From: an uncultured Oscillospiraceae bacterium
GTDB taxonomy: Bacteria > Bacillota > Clostridia > Oscillospirales > Oscillospiraceae
Reading direction: 5' to 3'
Length of the DNA stretch: 13,458 nucleotides
Assembly: GCA_949093475.1 (NCBI GenBank)
Contig: CARXAY010000016.1
Location: 1 to 13,458 of the forward strand
Each line of letters begins with the position of its first letter. The first letter of the stretch is position 1. A model generated the notes under the pieces. The model was not told the origin of the DNA, made no database searches, and saw only the letters and a program-made list of their open reading frames with translations. Positions 5,289 through 13,458 of this stretch are shown one piece after another. The translations under genes and the position numbers were made by a program.

Positions 5289-6797
5289 ATGGCAGAGGAG
5301 AACAAGAAGCAGCCCCAGCAGCAGGAAGTGCCGCTGTCTGAGCTTTTGAAGATCCGCCGCGACAAGCTCAAAGAGCTTCAGGACGCGGGACAAGACCCCT
5401 TCCAGCAGACCAAGTTCGACTGGAACGCCACCGCCCAACAGATCAAGGACGACTTTGACGCGATGGAGGGCAAAGGGGTGAAGGTGGCCGGAAGGCTCAT
5501 GTCCAAGCGTGGGATGGGTAAGGTCTCCTTCTGTGATCTTCAGGATCGCTCTGGACGTATTCAGCTCTACGCCCGGCAGGACGAGATGGACGAGGCCGTC
5601 TATAAGCGGTTCAAAAAGTACGACATCGGCGACATCGTGGGGGTGGACGGCGAGGTGTTCCGCACCCAGCGGGGAGAAATGAGCATCCGCGTCAAAGAGG
5701 TCGTGCTTCTTTCCAAATCCCTTTTGCCTCTGCCGGAGAAGTTTCACGGCCTTCAGGACAAGGAGCTGCGTTACCGACAGAGGTACGTTGATCTGATCGT
5801 CAATCCCGAAGTGAAGCGGAATTTCCTGATCCGTTCGCAGTTCATCAAGCACGTGCGGGACTTCATGGACGCCCGCGGCTTTATTGAAGTGGAAACTCCC
5901 GTACTCAACACCATTTCCGGCGGCGCGACGGCCCGGCCCTTCATTACCCATCACAATACGCTGGATATTGATATGTATTTGCGGATCGCCACCGAGCTGC
6001 CCTTGAAGCGGCTGATCGTAGGCGGTATGGATCGGGTGTATGAGATCGGACGCATTTTCCGCAACGAGGGGATGGATCCCAAGCACAACCCGGAGTTCAC
6101 CACCATTGAGCTTTATCAGGCATACGCCGACTTCAACGATATGATGGATCTGTTTGAAGATCTGCTGTCCTCCGCTGCCAAGAATATTTTGGGCACATAT
6201 GAGCTGGAGTGGCAGGGGGAGAAGCTAAATCTGACCCCCGGCTGGCCGCGTTTGCCCATGCATGAAGCGGTGAAGCAGTACACCGGCATTGACTTCATGG
6301 CCATCCAAAGCGATGAGGAGGCGGTGGCCGCCGCCAAGTCCATCGGAGTGGAGCTGCCTGAGACGGCGGACAAGACATGGGGCAATGCTCTTTACGAGTG
6401 CTTCGACCAGCGGGTGGAGGAAAAGCTGATCCAGCCCACATTCATTACCATGCATCCGGTGGACGTGTCGCCGCTGGCAAAGCGGTCTCCGTCCGACCCG
6501 CGCCTGACCGAGCGATTTGAGTTGTTTATCTGCCACTCGGAAATGGGCAATGCCTTTTCCGAGCTGAACGACCCCATCGACCAGCGCAGCCGCTTCCAAA
6601 AGCAGGTGGAGCTGCGGGCCAAGGGAGACGACGAGGCGGGCATGATGGACGAGGACTTCCTCACCGCGCTGGAGTACGGAATGCCGCCCACCGGCGGTCT
6701 GGGCGTGGGCATCGACCGCTGCGTCATGCTCCTGACCGGGGCGGACTCCATCCGGGATGTGTTGTTGTTCCCCACCATGAGACCTTTGGATAAATAA
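5289..6797 (+). CDS. lysS: Lysyl-tRNA synthetase, class II
   Basis: This enzyme charges tRNA-Lys with lysine using ATP in the cytoplasm. The 502-residue product has standard class II LysRS length. An N-terminal OB-fold anticodon-binding domain (about 60-155, with RSGRIQLYARQDEMDEAVY) precedes the catalytic core. Motif 1 lies around FMDARGFIEVETP, motif 2 is RIFRNEGMDPKHNPEFTTIE (near 257), and motif 3 is GLGVGIDRCVMLLTGADSIR followed by DVLLFPTMRP at the end. The first residues include a Gln/Lys/Glu-rich extension. AAAGGAG (5274-5280) lies 8 bases before the ATG. It is the second gene of the greA operon; no T-box leader precedes it. A strong terminator follows the stop. Confidence 0.98.
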   Translation: MAEENKKQPQQQEVPLSELLKIRRDKLKELQDAGQDPFQQTKFDWNATAQQIKDDFDAMEGKGVKVAGRLMSKRGMGKVSFCDLQDRSGRIQLYARQDEMDEAVYKRFKKYDIGDIVGVDGEVFRTQRGEMSIRVKEVVLLSKSLLPLPEKFHGLQDKELRYRQRYVDLIVNPEVKRNFLIRSQFIKHVRDFMDARGFIEVETPVLNTISGGATARPFITHHNTLDIDMYLRIATELPLKRLIVGGMDRVYEIGRIFRNEGMDPKHNPEFTTIELYQAYADFNDMMDLFEDLLSSAAKNILGTYELEWQGEKLNLTPGWPRLPMHEAVKQYTGIDFMAIQSDEEAVAAAKSIGVELPETADKTWGNALYECFDQRVEEKLIQPTFITMHPVDVSPLAKRSPSDPRLTERFELFICHSEMGNAFSELNDPIDQRSRFQKQVELRAKGDDEAGMMDEDFLTALEYGMPPTGGLGVGIDRCVMLLTGADSIRDVLLFPTMRPLDK

Positions 6798-6803
6798 ACT
6801 GCG

Positions 6804-6840
6804 ACAGCCCAAGATATCCGACGATATCTTGGGCTGTTTT
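6804..6840 (+). terminator. Intrinsic terminator after lysS
   Basis: A perfect 15-bp stem, ACAGCCCAAGATATC (6804-6818) with GATATCTTGGGCTGT (6823-6837), closes a CGAC loop and runs into TTTT (6837-6840). The T-run is short but the stem is long. It closes the greA-lysS operon 6 bases after the stop codon. Confidence 0.9.
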
Positions 6841-6925
6841 GCGCTCTGCGGCAGCAGGAGACCCAACCGGGCAGGGGCGAGCGCAAGATTTATTAAAAAG
6901 AAACAAAAAATCGACAAAAAGAGTG

Positions 6926-6954
6926 GTGCATTTTTGCCAAAGCTGTGGTAGAAT
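6926..6954 (+). promoter_or_regulatory. Probable extended -10 promoter for the ROK-like gene
   Basis: TAGAAT (6949-6954) is preceded by TGG, an extended -10. The -35 position (GTGCAT, 6926-6931) is poor, but an A-rich stretch at about 6885-6920 could act as an UP element. The predicted start near 6961 leaves about 60 bases before the ATG. The rest of the 6798-7019 gap holds the lysS terminator and a weak GCGCTC/GAGCGC inverted repeat (6841-6884) without a T-run. Confidence 0.5.
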
Positions 6955-7019
6955 CATCATAGGTATATGTGGAAGTCTACAATTGCATAAGAAGTCATGA
7001 AAGACAGGAGGGGGAACGG

Positions 7020-8402
7020 ATGGATTATAAAGGCTTATCGCTGGCGGTAGGCCATGTGCCGGAGCTGGATAAGGACTTTGTGCCGCTGGGGCTGTTCTTC
7101 CGCACCTATCAGGCGGAGGCAAAGCATCCCTTTGCCGTTGCGGTGGAGGGAGGTGGTGGTCAGGTCACGGTGTACGAGACCGCCCTGCGCGACCCGATGC
7201 TGGGCAGTGAAGCAGACCGGCTGTACGTTGACCGGCTGGTGAAATGTCTCCTTTGGATGTGGGGCGGCTGGAAGGTCACCGTCTGCGGCAGCGACGCCGC
7301 ATGGGAGCAGCTTCGCCGCGCCTATGCGCCGGACGGCTCGCGGGCTTTTGACGAGGACTTTATGGGCCGGGTCTATGAGCATCCCTTCCAAGTGGAACGC
7401 TGCGCCTATGAGGATCGCCCCCGCAACGTGGGCGGCGGAGAAGGAATGGCAGGCAATTTAGAGGGCTGCCGCATCGGGATCGACCTCGGCGGCAGCAACA
7501 TCAAGGTGAGCGCGGTTCAGGACGGAGTGACCGTATGCAACGAGTCCTTCCCGTGGCAGCCCAAGGTGGAGGCCGACCCCCAGTATCACTACGATCACCT
7601 TCGCGACGCGGTGAAGACCATGGCGGCCAAGCTGCCCAGAGTAGACGGCGTGGGCATCTCCTCGGCGGGGGTGTTCATTGAGAATCGCTGCATGGTGGCC
7701 AGCCTCTTTTTGGCGGTGTCCAGAGAGGATTTTGACCGCAAGAGCTGCAAGGATCTTTACATCCGCGCGGTGGCCGACGCGGTGGGGAAGGACGTGCCGC
7801 TGACCATCGCCAACGACGGCGACGTGACCGCGCTGGCCGGCTCACTGGCGGGCATCGGCGGCGCGCTGCTGGGTACATCGCTGGGAACGGCGCAGGCGGG
7901 CGGCTACGTTACCGAAACGGGCGCAGTCACCGGCTGGCTCAACGAATTTGCCTTTGTCCCCATCGACGCACGCACCGACGTGGCCATTGATCCTTGGAGC
8001 GGAGACGGCGGCTGCGGCGTGAACTACTTAAGTCAGGACGGCTCGATTCGTCTGGCGCCGCTGGCGGGGCTGGAGCCGGTGGGGGATGATCCCTCCGCGC
8101 AGTTCCGTTATCTGCGGGCCAAGATGGAGGCCGGAGACGACCGGGGCGCGGCGATCTACCGCACCATGGGCGACTATCTGGGTCATGCCTTGGCGATGTA
8201 CGAGATGTTCTACAGCACCAAGCGCGTGCTGGTCATGGGCGGCGTGGCAGGCGGCCCGGGCGGCGACCTGATGCTGGCGCGAGCCAGAGAGGTGCTGAAG
8301 GACTACGGCTCGACTCTTCAGGTGGACGCGCCGGACGAGAAGGTACGCCAGCTTGGACAGAGCGTCGCCGCTGCGGCACTGCCCCAGATCAAACGCGGAT
8401 GA
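7020..8402 (+). CDS. ROK-fold sugar kinase-like protein with an N-terminal extension and no zinc motif
   Basis: Residues 150-460 have the ROK (repressor/ORF/kinase) fold: phosphate loop GIDLGGSNIKVSAV (153-166), DGVGISSAGVFIENR (209-223), NDGDVTALAG with the likely catalytic Asp266, TSLGTAQAGG (286-295), and the adenosine motif VLVMGGVAGGPGG (403-415). The usual ROK zinc site (GHxxxx..CxCGxxGC) is absent; the region reads PWSGDGGCGVNYLSQDG with only one Cys. Residues 1-145 form an extra domain I cannot name (LYVDRLVKCLLWMWGGWKV, FDEDFMGRVYEHPFQVE). ATG 7020 is chosen because AGGAGGGGG (7007-7015) is immediately upstream. No helix-turn-helix is seen, so a kinase or pseudokinase is likelier than a repressor. 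It heads a run with galE, a sugar nucleotidyltransferase and a sugar 1-kinase; its substrate is unknown. Confidence 0.85.
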   Translation: MDYKGLSLAVGHVPELDKDFVPLGLFFRTYQAEAKHPFAVAVEGGGGQVTVYETALRDPMLGSEADRLYVDRLVKCLLWMWGGWKVTVCGSDAAWEQLRRAYAPDGSRAFDEDFMGRVYEHPFQVERCAYEDRPRNVGGGEGMAGNLEGCRIGIDLGGSNIKVSAVQDGVTVCNESFPWQPKVEADPQYHYDHLRDAVKTMAAKLPRVDGVGISSAGVFIENRCMVASLFLAVSREDFDRKSCKDLYIRAVADAVGKDVPLTIANDGDVTALAGSLAGIGGALLGTSLGTAQAGGYVTETGAVTGWLNEFAFVPIDARTDVAIDPWSGDGGCGVNYLSQDGSIRLAPLAGLEPVGDDPSAQFRYLRAKMEAGDDRGAAIYRTMGDYLGHALAMYEMFYSTKRVLVMGGVAGGPGGDLMLARAREVLKDYGSTLQVDAPDEKVRQLGQSVAAAALPQIKRG

Positions 8403-8449
8403 CACAGTCATAACGTGAATAAAACATTTTTATAAAGGAGTTGTTTGTT

Positions 8450-9469
8450 ATGTCTATTCTTGTTTGCGGTGGCGCAGGGTATATCGGCAGCCACACCTGT
8501 GTGGAGCTGGTCAACGCAGGGTACGACATCGTTGTGGCCGACAACCTGTCCAATTCCAACGAGGAAGCCATCCGCCGGGTGGAGAAGATTGTCGGCAAGA
8601 AGATCCCCTTCATCAAAGCTGAGCTTTGCGAGGCCGACGAGGTCGAGGCGCTGTTCCGCGACTATCCCGACATTGATTCGGTGATCCACTTTGCCGGGTT
8701 GAAGGCCGTGGGCGAGAGTGTTGCCAAGCCTCTGGAGTACTACTCCAACAACCTCATCAGTACCCTCTATCTGCTCCAGACCATGCGCCGCCACGGGGTG
8801 AAGAATTTCGTGTTTTCCTCCTCCGCTACGGTGTACGGCGACCCCGCCAGTGTGCCCATCCGCGAGGATTTCCCCACCGGCGGGACGACCAACCCCTACG
8901 GCACGTCCAAGCTGTTCCAAGAGAAGATGCTGATGGACATCTGCGCCGCTGATCCCAATCTGAACGTAGCCCTGCTGCGCTACTTCAACCCCATCGGCGC
9001 CCACGAGTCCGGCCTGATCGGCGAAGACCCCAACGACATCCCCAACAATCTGGTGCCCTATATCGCGCAGGTGGCGGTGGGCAAGCTGGAGAAGCTCCAC
9101 GTGTTCGGCAACGACTATCCCACCGCAGACGGAACCGGCGTGCGCGACTATATCCACGTGGTGGATCTGGCGCTGGGCCATGTGGCCGCGCTGAAGAAGC
9201 TGGCGACCAACTGCGGGCTGTTTGTGTGCAATTTGGGTACAGGGAAAGGCTACAGCGTGCTGGACGTTCTCCACGCCTATGAGAAGGCCTGCGGCAAGAC
9301 CCTGCCCTATGTGATCGATCCCCGCCGTCCCGGTGACATTGCCGAGTGCTTTGCCGACCCGGCGAAGGCCCGCGACGAGCTGGGCTGGGAGGCCAAGTTC
9401 GGCATCGAAGATATGTGCGCCACCTCGTGGAAGTGGCAGAGCAGCAATCCCAACGGTTATAAGGGCTAA
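8450..9469 (+). CDS. galE: UDP-glucose 4-epimerase
   Basis: GalE interconverts UDP-glucose and UDP-galactose, and in some bacteria UDP-GlcNAc and UDP-GalNAc, using tightly bound NAD. The 339 residues match the family length (E. coli 338). Visible are the Rossmann NAD motif GGAGYIGSH (7-15), the DNLSNSNEE segment, IHFAGLKAVGES, the catalytic serine region FSSSATVYGDP (Ser123-125), the Tyr150xxxLys154 pair in NPYGTSKLF, the RYFNPIGAHESGLIGEDP segment and the C-terminal RPGDIAECFADP. AAAGGAG (8434-8440) lies 9 bases before ATG 8450; a TTG three codons upstream is rejected. The gap to the upstream gene is 47 bases and to the next gene 27, so an operon is likely. No galT or galK lies beside it. 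Confidence 0.97.
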   Translation: MSILVCGGAGYIGSHTCVELVNAGYDIVVADNLSNSNEEAIRRVEKIVGKKIPFIKAELCEADEVEALFRDYPDIDSVIHFAGLKAVGESVAKPLEYYSNNLISTLYLLQTMRRHGVKNFVFSSSATVYGDPASVPIREDFPTGGTTNPYGTSKLFQEKMLMDICAADPNLNVALLRYFNPIGAHESGLIGEDPNDIPNNLVPYIAQVAVGKLEKLHVFGNDYPTADGTGVRDYIHVVDLALGHVAALKKLATNCGLFVCNLGTGKGYSVLDVLHAYEKACGKTLPYVIDPRRPGDIAECFADPAKARDELGWEAKFGIEDMCATSWKWQSSNPNGYKG

Positions 9470-9496
9470 AATCAATAAAAATAAGGGGGTAACAAC

Positions 9497-10429
9497 ATGG
9501 GCGCATCCAGCGTAAAGCCTGTTCTGGTCGTCATGGCGGCCGGCATGGGCAGCCGTTACGGCGGCTTGAAGCAGATCGACCCGGTGGGCAACCACGGTCA
9601 GCTTATCATCGACTATTCCATCTACGACGCCCGCCGCGCCGGTTTTGAGACGGTGGTTTTCGTCATCAAGCCGGAGATCGAGGCGGACTTCAAGGCCGCC
9701 ATCGGTGACCGCCTTTCCCAAGTCATGGAGGTCAAATACGCCTATCAGCTCAAGGAAGATCTGCCTGACGGCTACTCTGTCCCGGAAGGGCGCACCAAGC
9801 CTTGGGGCACTGCCCACGCGGTTTTGGCGGCGCGGAAAGTGGTAGACGGGCCTTTCGCCGTCATCAACTCTGACGACTATTACGGCCCGGATGCTTACAA
9901 GGAGATCTACGAGTATCTGCTCAACCACCCCGACGGGGAGTATTACGAGTACGCCATGGTGGGCTACCTCCTCAAAAACACTGTCACCGAACACGGCCAT
10001 GTGGCCCGGGGCGTGTGCGTGGAGGACGCGGATCAGATGCTGGTGAGCGTTACCGAGCGCACCCGCATCGAGAAGGGGGAGAAATGCCCCCGCTTCACCG
10101 AGGACGGCGGCGAGACTTGGACTGACCTGCCCGGCGACACCATCGTGTCTATGAACCTCTGGGGCTTTACCCGCAGTTATATGGACGAGGCCCTCAAGCG
10201 TTTCCCGGCCTTCTTGGACGGTGCGCTCAAGACCGACCCCGTCAAGTCGGAGTATTTCCTGCCCGCCGTAGTCAGCCAGCTCATTGCCGAAGGCAAGGCG
10301 CGGGTGAAGGTGCTTCGGAGCAAGGATAAGTGGTACGGCGTTACTTATAAAGAGGACAAGGAGGCTGTGGTGGCTGCCATTGCCGAAAAGACTGCCGCCG
10401 GGATCTACCCCGACGACCTGTGGAGGTAA
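9497..10429 (+). CDS. Sugar nucleotidyltransferase (probable UDP-sugar pyrophosphorylase)
   Basis: This 310-residue protein has the GT-A-like nucleotidyltransferase fold that joins a sugar 1-phosphate to an NTP. The N-terminal loop MAAGMGSRYGGLKQIDPVG (13-31) is the nucleotide-binding signature, with Gln where many homologues have Lys. The metal site is INSDDYYGPD with Asp126/Asp127. WGTAHAVLAA and the C-terminal DKWYGVTYKEDKEAV fit a substrate-binding role. The signature is not that of GalU or RmlA in detail, so the sugar and base are not settled by sequence. Between galE and a sugar 1-kinase, UTP with galactose-1-P, GlcNAc-1-P or GalNAc-1-P is the best guess. AAGGGGG (9483-9489) precedes the ATG. 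The ribosome binding site of the next gene overlaps its last codons. Confidence 0.88.
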   Translation: MGASSVKPVLVVMAAGMGSRYGGLKQIDPVGNHGQLIIDYSIYDARRAGFETVVFVIKPEIEADFKAAIGDRLSQVMEVKYAYQLKEDLPDGYSVPEGRTKPWGTAHAVLAARKVVDGPFAVINSDDYYGPDAYKEIYEYLLNHPDGEYYEYAMVGYLLKNTVTEHGHVARGVCVEDADQMLVSVTERTRIEKGEKCPRFTEDGGETWTDLPGDTIVSMNLWGFTRSYMDEALKRFPAFLDGALKTDPVKSEYFLPAVVSQLIAEGKARVKVLRSKDKWYGVTYKEDKEAVVAAIAEKTAAGIYPDDLWR

Positions 10430-10434
10430 AAGAG

Positions 10435-11535
10435 ATGTCTAATACAGCAGAAAAGCACCTGCAGGAAGCCCTCGCTGCGTATGATTTTGGCGGCGAGGTG
10501 AAGGACGCTGCCCGATATGGCTGCGGCCACATCAACGACACCTTCTGCGTGACTCTTACCTCAGGGAAACGCTACATTCTCCAGCGAATTTCCAGCGCCG
10601 CTTTTGCCCATCCCGAGCAGGTGATGAGCAATATTGTGGGCGTGACCGACTACCTGAGAGAGAAGATCGAAAAGGACGGGGGAGACCCCGCCCGGGAGAC
10701 CCTCTCCATTCTCCGCACCAAGACAGGGGACGCCAGCTTTACCGACAGCGAAGGGGAGACTTGGCGTGTGTTCCCCTTTATTGAGGACACCGACTGCCTT
10801 CAGCAGGCGGATACGCCGGAACTGTTTGAGGCGTCTGCCTTGGCCTTTGGCAGCTTCCAGCGGATGCTGGCCGACTATCCCGCATCCACACTGTTTGAGA
10901 CCATCCCCCGTTTCCACGACACAGTAGACCGCTTTGCCAAATTCAAAGCGGCGCTGGAGAAGGACGTGATGGGCCGCGCCAAGGAGGTCGGCCCGGAGGT
11001 GGAGTTTGTGCTGGCCCATGAAAAGGACTGCGCCGTGTGCATGGACGCCCTCCACGCCGGTAAGCTGCCCCTTAAGGTCACCCACAACGACACCAAGCTC
11101 AACAACGTGCTGATCGACAGCGCGACAGGCAAGGGCGTTTGCGTCATCGACTTGGATACAGTGATGCCCGGCCTGTCCATCAATGATTTCGGCGACTCTA
11201 TCCGCTTTGGTGCGAACCACTCCGCCGAGGACGAGAAGGACTTGAGCAAGGTCAACTTCGACCTGCCCCTCTTTGAGGTTTACACCCGTGGCTTTTTGAA
11301 GGGTTGCGGCGGCGTTCTGACCCCGGCGGAGATCGAGTATCTGCCTTGGGGCGCGAAGCTGATGACGCTGGAGTGCGGCATCCGCTTCCTCACCGACTAT
11401 CTGGACGGCGACCACTATTTCGCCATCCACCGTCCGGAGCATAATCTGGATCGCTGCCGCACCCAGTTTAAGCTGGTGAGCGATATGGAGAAGGTTTGGG
11501 ACGAGATGTTGGCTATTGTTCACAAATACGCTTGA
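10435..11535 (+). CDS. NahK-like sugar 1-kinase (aminoglycoside phosphotransferase fold)
   Basis: The 366-residue product has the APH/choline kinase fold. Residues 30-38 (CGHINDTFC) form the nucleotide loop, Lys45 or Arg46 precede YILQRI, the catalytic loop is THNDTKLNNVL with Asp219, and the metal site is IDLDTVMPG with Asp239/Asp241. This matches NahK (LnpB) of the Bifidobacterium lacto-N-biose pathway, which phosphorylates GlcNAc/GalNAc at C1 and is about 360 residues. Neighbours galE and a nucleotidyltransferase support a sugar 1-kinase rather than drug resistance. ATG 10435 is chosen because GGAGG (10422-10426) lies 8 bases upstream, within the end of the previous gene, suggesting translational coupling. 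The stop TGA lies inside the -35 box of the next promoter. The exact substrate is not provable from sequence. Confidence 0.88.
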   Translation: MSNTAEKHLQEALAAYDFGGEVKDAARYGCGHINDTFCVTLTSGKRYILQRISSAAFAHPEQVMSNIVGVTDYLREKIEKDGGDPARETLSILRTKTGDASFTDSEGETWRVFPFIEDTDCLQQADTPELFEASALAFGSFQRMLADYPASTLFETIPRFHDTVDRFAKFKAALEKDVMGRAKEVGPEVEFVLAHEKDCAVCMDALHAGKLPLKVTHNDTKLNNVLIDSATGKGVCVIDLDTVMPGLSINDFGDSIRFGANHSAEDEKDLSKVNFDLPLFEVYTRGFLKGCGGVLTPAEIEYLPWGAKLMTLECGIRFLTDYLDGDHYFAIHRPEHNLDRCRTQFKLVSDMEKVWDEMLAIVHKYA

Positions 11536-11561
11536 CATTTTTGCGGCCCTTATGGTACAAT
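11532..11561 (+). promoter_or_regulatory. Sigma-A promoter for the ABC ATPase gene
   Basis: TTGACA (11532-11537) overlaps the stop codon of the kinase gene. An 18-base spacer leads to TACAAT (11556-11561), preceded by TGG, an extended -10. Transcription should start near 11568, giving an untranslated leader of about 180 bases. A TATAAT at 11565-11570 has no usable -35. No terminator separates the kinase gene from this promoter, so read-through is likely too. Confidence 0.82.
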
Positions 11562-11567
11562 TTCTAT

Positions 11568-11749
11568 AATCAGGCCGAGTGGAGCTACTCCATGTCCCAA
11601 TAGCTTCATTTCCGCCATAAAAAACGAGGAGACATGTTCCGCCGGGCCGGCGGTGCGGCAGCGTGGAGACCTGTCGTAACGTGCCGGGAGTTTTGCTCTT
11701 CCGGACACAAGGGAACGTCGCGGAGGCGTCGTTTCTACGGCTCATACGC
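11568..11749 (+). promoter_or_regulatory. Long structured 5' leader of the ABC ATPase gene, unidentified class
   Basis: The leader is long for a gene of this kind and GC-rich in its second half. Visible pairings are TGGAG (11580-11584) with CTCCA (11588-11592); CATGTC (11591-11596) with GACATG (11631-11636), which competes with the first; and CCGGGAG (11684-11690) with CTC plus CCGG (11696-11704) around TTTTG. GGAGG (11722-11726) is 23 bases before the ATG. A weak stem (GCGT 11726-11729 with ACGC 11746-11749) could bring it near the start. I do not match it to a known riboswitch, and no T-run marks an intrinsic terminator. Confidence 0.45.

Positions 11750-11768
<19 letters not shown>
11634..11768 (+). 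CDS. Possible 44-codon upstream ORF overlapping the ABC ATPase start
   Basis: An ATG at 11634 follows GAGGAG (11626-11631), though only 2 bases separate them, which is tight. The frame runs 44 codons to TAA at 11766-11768, overlapping the first codons of the ATPase gene in another frame. The peptide is basic and Arg-rich, beginning MFRRAGGAAAW and containing GTSRRRRFYGSY. If translated, it would end 19 bases past the ATPase ATG and could couple or gate its translation. Random open frames of this size are frequent in GC-rich DNA, so this stays a candidate. Confidence 0.25.
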
Positions 11769-12928
<1,160 letters not shown>

Positions 12929-12946
12929 GCGTTTGCAGCACAAGAT

Positions 12947-12979
12947 AAAAAGAGACTGCCTGCGGGCAGTCTCTTTTTT
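12947..12979 (+). terminator. Bidirectional intrinsic terminator between the ATPase and AraC genes
   Basis: A 10-bp stem, AGAGACTGCC (12951-12960) with GGCAGTCTCT (12965-12974), closes a TGCG loop. AAAA on the left and TTTTT on the right extend it, so it can work on both strands. It lies between two convergent genes. Confidence 0.92.
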
Positions 12980-13012
12980 CGCTATTCGGTAGGGAAATGG
13001 AGGAGGGAAACG

Positions 13013-13458
13013 TCAGGGCACGGCAGCGGTTGGCTCTTTTTCCTTGGCGTGGCAGAGCTTGCGGTATTCCAACGGACTCATTTTTTCCGCCCGCCGAAAG
13101 CTCTGAGAGAAGTAACTGGGAGAGGAAAACCCCAGCATATGAGAGATCTGACTGAGGGAATGGTTGGTGCGGGTGAGGAGGTACTTGCTCTCCTGAAGGC
13201 GGCGGGAGATCAGATAGCTGATGGGGGAGACGCCGTACTCCCGTGAGAAGGTATGCACCAGATAGTATTTATTGATATGTACAAGGTCGGAGAGCTGAGA
13301 GAGAGTAATGTTTTCCTTAAAATGGCTGTCAATGTAACGGCGAACCAGCGCACACTCCTTGCTGGTATAGCGCCCGGCGGCGGAAGAGGACAACTCCACC
13401 CGCCGCCCCAACTGAACGGCCATGATCTCCAAGATGTTTTGGCAGACCAGCTCATAGC
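13013..13458 (-). CDS. AraC/XylS-family transcriptional regulator, C-terminal part; 5' end beyond the window
   Basis: The frame is open to the right edge of the window (beginning YELVCQNILEIM), so the gene continues upstream and its start is not seen. The visible 148 residues hold the AraC DNA-binding domain with two helix-turn-helix motifs: ITLSQLSDLVHINKYYLVHT with FSREYGVSPISYLISRRL, then HSLSQISHMLGFSSPSYFSQ with FRRAEKMSPLEYRKL. The second is the diagnostic AraC signature. A short tail follows (CHAKEKEPTAAVP). The N-terminal sensor domain, often a cupin in sugar regulators, lies outside. It is convergent with the sugar ATPase gene, so a role in carbohydrate control is plausible but inferred. 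Confidence 0.93.
   Translation of the reverse strand, partial: YELVCQNILEIMAVQLGRRVELSSSAAGRYTSKECALVRRYIDSHFKENITLSQLSDLVHINKYYLVHTFSREYGVSPISYLISRRLQESKYLLTRTNHSLSQISHMLGFSSPSYFSQSFRRAEKMSPLEYRKLCHAKEKEPTAAVP

Noticed and set aside
5232..6086. 284-codon minus-strand open frame antisense to lysS
   Set aside because: It lies within lysS, which is certain, and shows no recognisable domain.
6911..6916. TCGACA as -35 box for the ROK-like gene
   Set aside because: It is 32 bases from the TAGAAT -10 box, too far for a sigma-A promoter.
8408..10000. 530-codon minus-strand open frame across galE and the nucleotidyltransferase gene
   Set aside because: It is antisense to two well-supported enzymes, has low-complexity His/Val/Gly content and no start context. 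It is a shadow of codon bias.
10435..11535. Aminoglycoside resistance phosphotransferase
   Set aside because: The fold is shared, but length, motifs and galE/nucleotidyltransferase neighbours fit a NahK-like sugar 1-kinase.
11565..11570. TATAAT as the -10 box of the ATPase promoter
   Set aside because: The spacer to TTGACA would be 27 bases and no other -35 fits. TACAAT at 11556 has an 18-base spacer and an extended -10.

Overview
This window looks like a chromosomal piece of a GC-rich Clostridia-type Firmicute, probably an Oscillospiraceae-like gut anaerobe. The lineage is inferred from four things: strong AGGAGG-type ribosome binding sites, sigma-A promoters with TGn extended -10 boxes, a Firmicute-style L10 leader, and the gene families present. 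No 16S or other decisive marker is in view.

Region 1 (1-4674) is translation core with an insertion. It holds the 3' part of nusG, a hairpin leader, rplK (L11) and rplA (L1), closed by a strong terminator. A two-gene unit follows with its own promoter: a Pro/Thr-linker lipoprotein of unknown function and a CPBP-family membrane protease. Then comes a perfect-consensus promoter, an L10-type attenuator leader, rplJ (L10, with an unusual 42-residue Ala/Pro/Glu tail), rplL (L7/L12) and a terminator. The usual rplKAJL block is therefore split, and rpoB/rpoC do not follow rplL.

Region 2 (4691-6840) is a greA-lysS operon with its own consensus promoter and a 15-bp terminator hairpin. GreA rescues backtracked RNA polymerase and LysS charges tRNA-Lys.

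Region 3 (about 6926-12978) is a sugar-handling run on the plus strand. It encodes a ROK-fold protein with an extra N-terminal domain and no zinc motif, GalE, a sugar nucleotidyltransferase, a NahK-like sugar 1-kinase, and an MsmK/UgpC-type sugar ABC transporter ATPase without its permeases. The simplest joint reading is anomeric phosphorylation of galactose or an N-acetylhexosamine, UTP-dependent activation to a UDP-sugar, and C4 epimerisation, without a GalT. The ATPase has its own promoter and a leader of about 180 nt that lacks a normal ribosome binding site.

Region 4 (13013-13458, minus strand) is the C-terminal part of an AraC-family regulator converging on the ATPase gene across a bidirectional terminator. 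I saw no tRNA, rRNA, CRISPR array, insertion sequence or phage gene. The best candidates for something new are the GalT-less sugar cluster with its zinc-less ROK protein, the ATPase leader, and the lipoprotein/CPBP insertion between rplA and rplJ.
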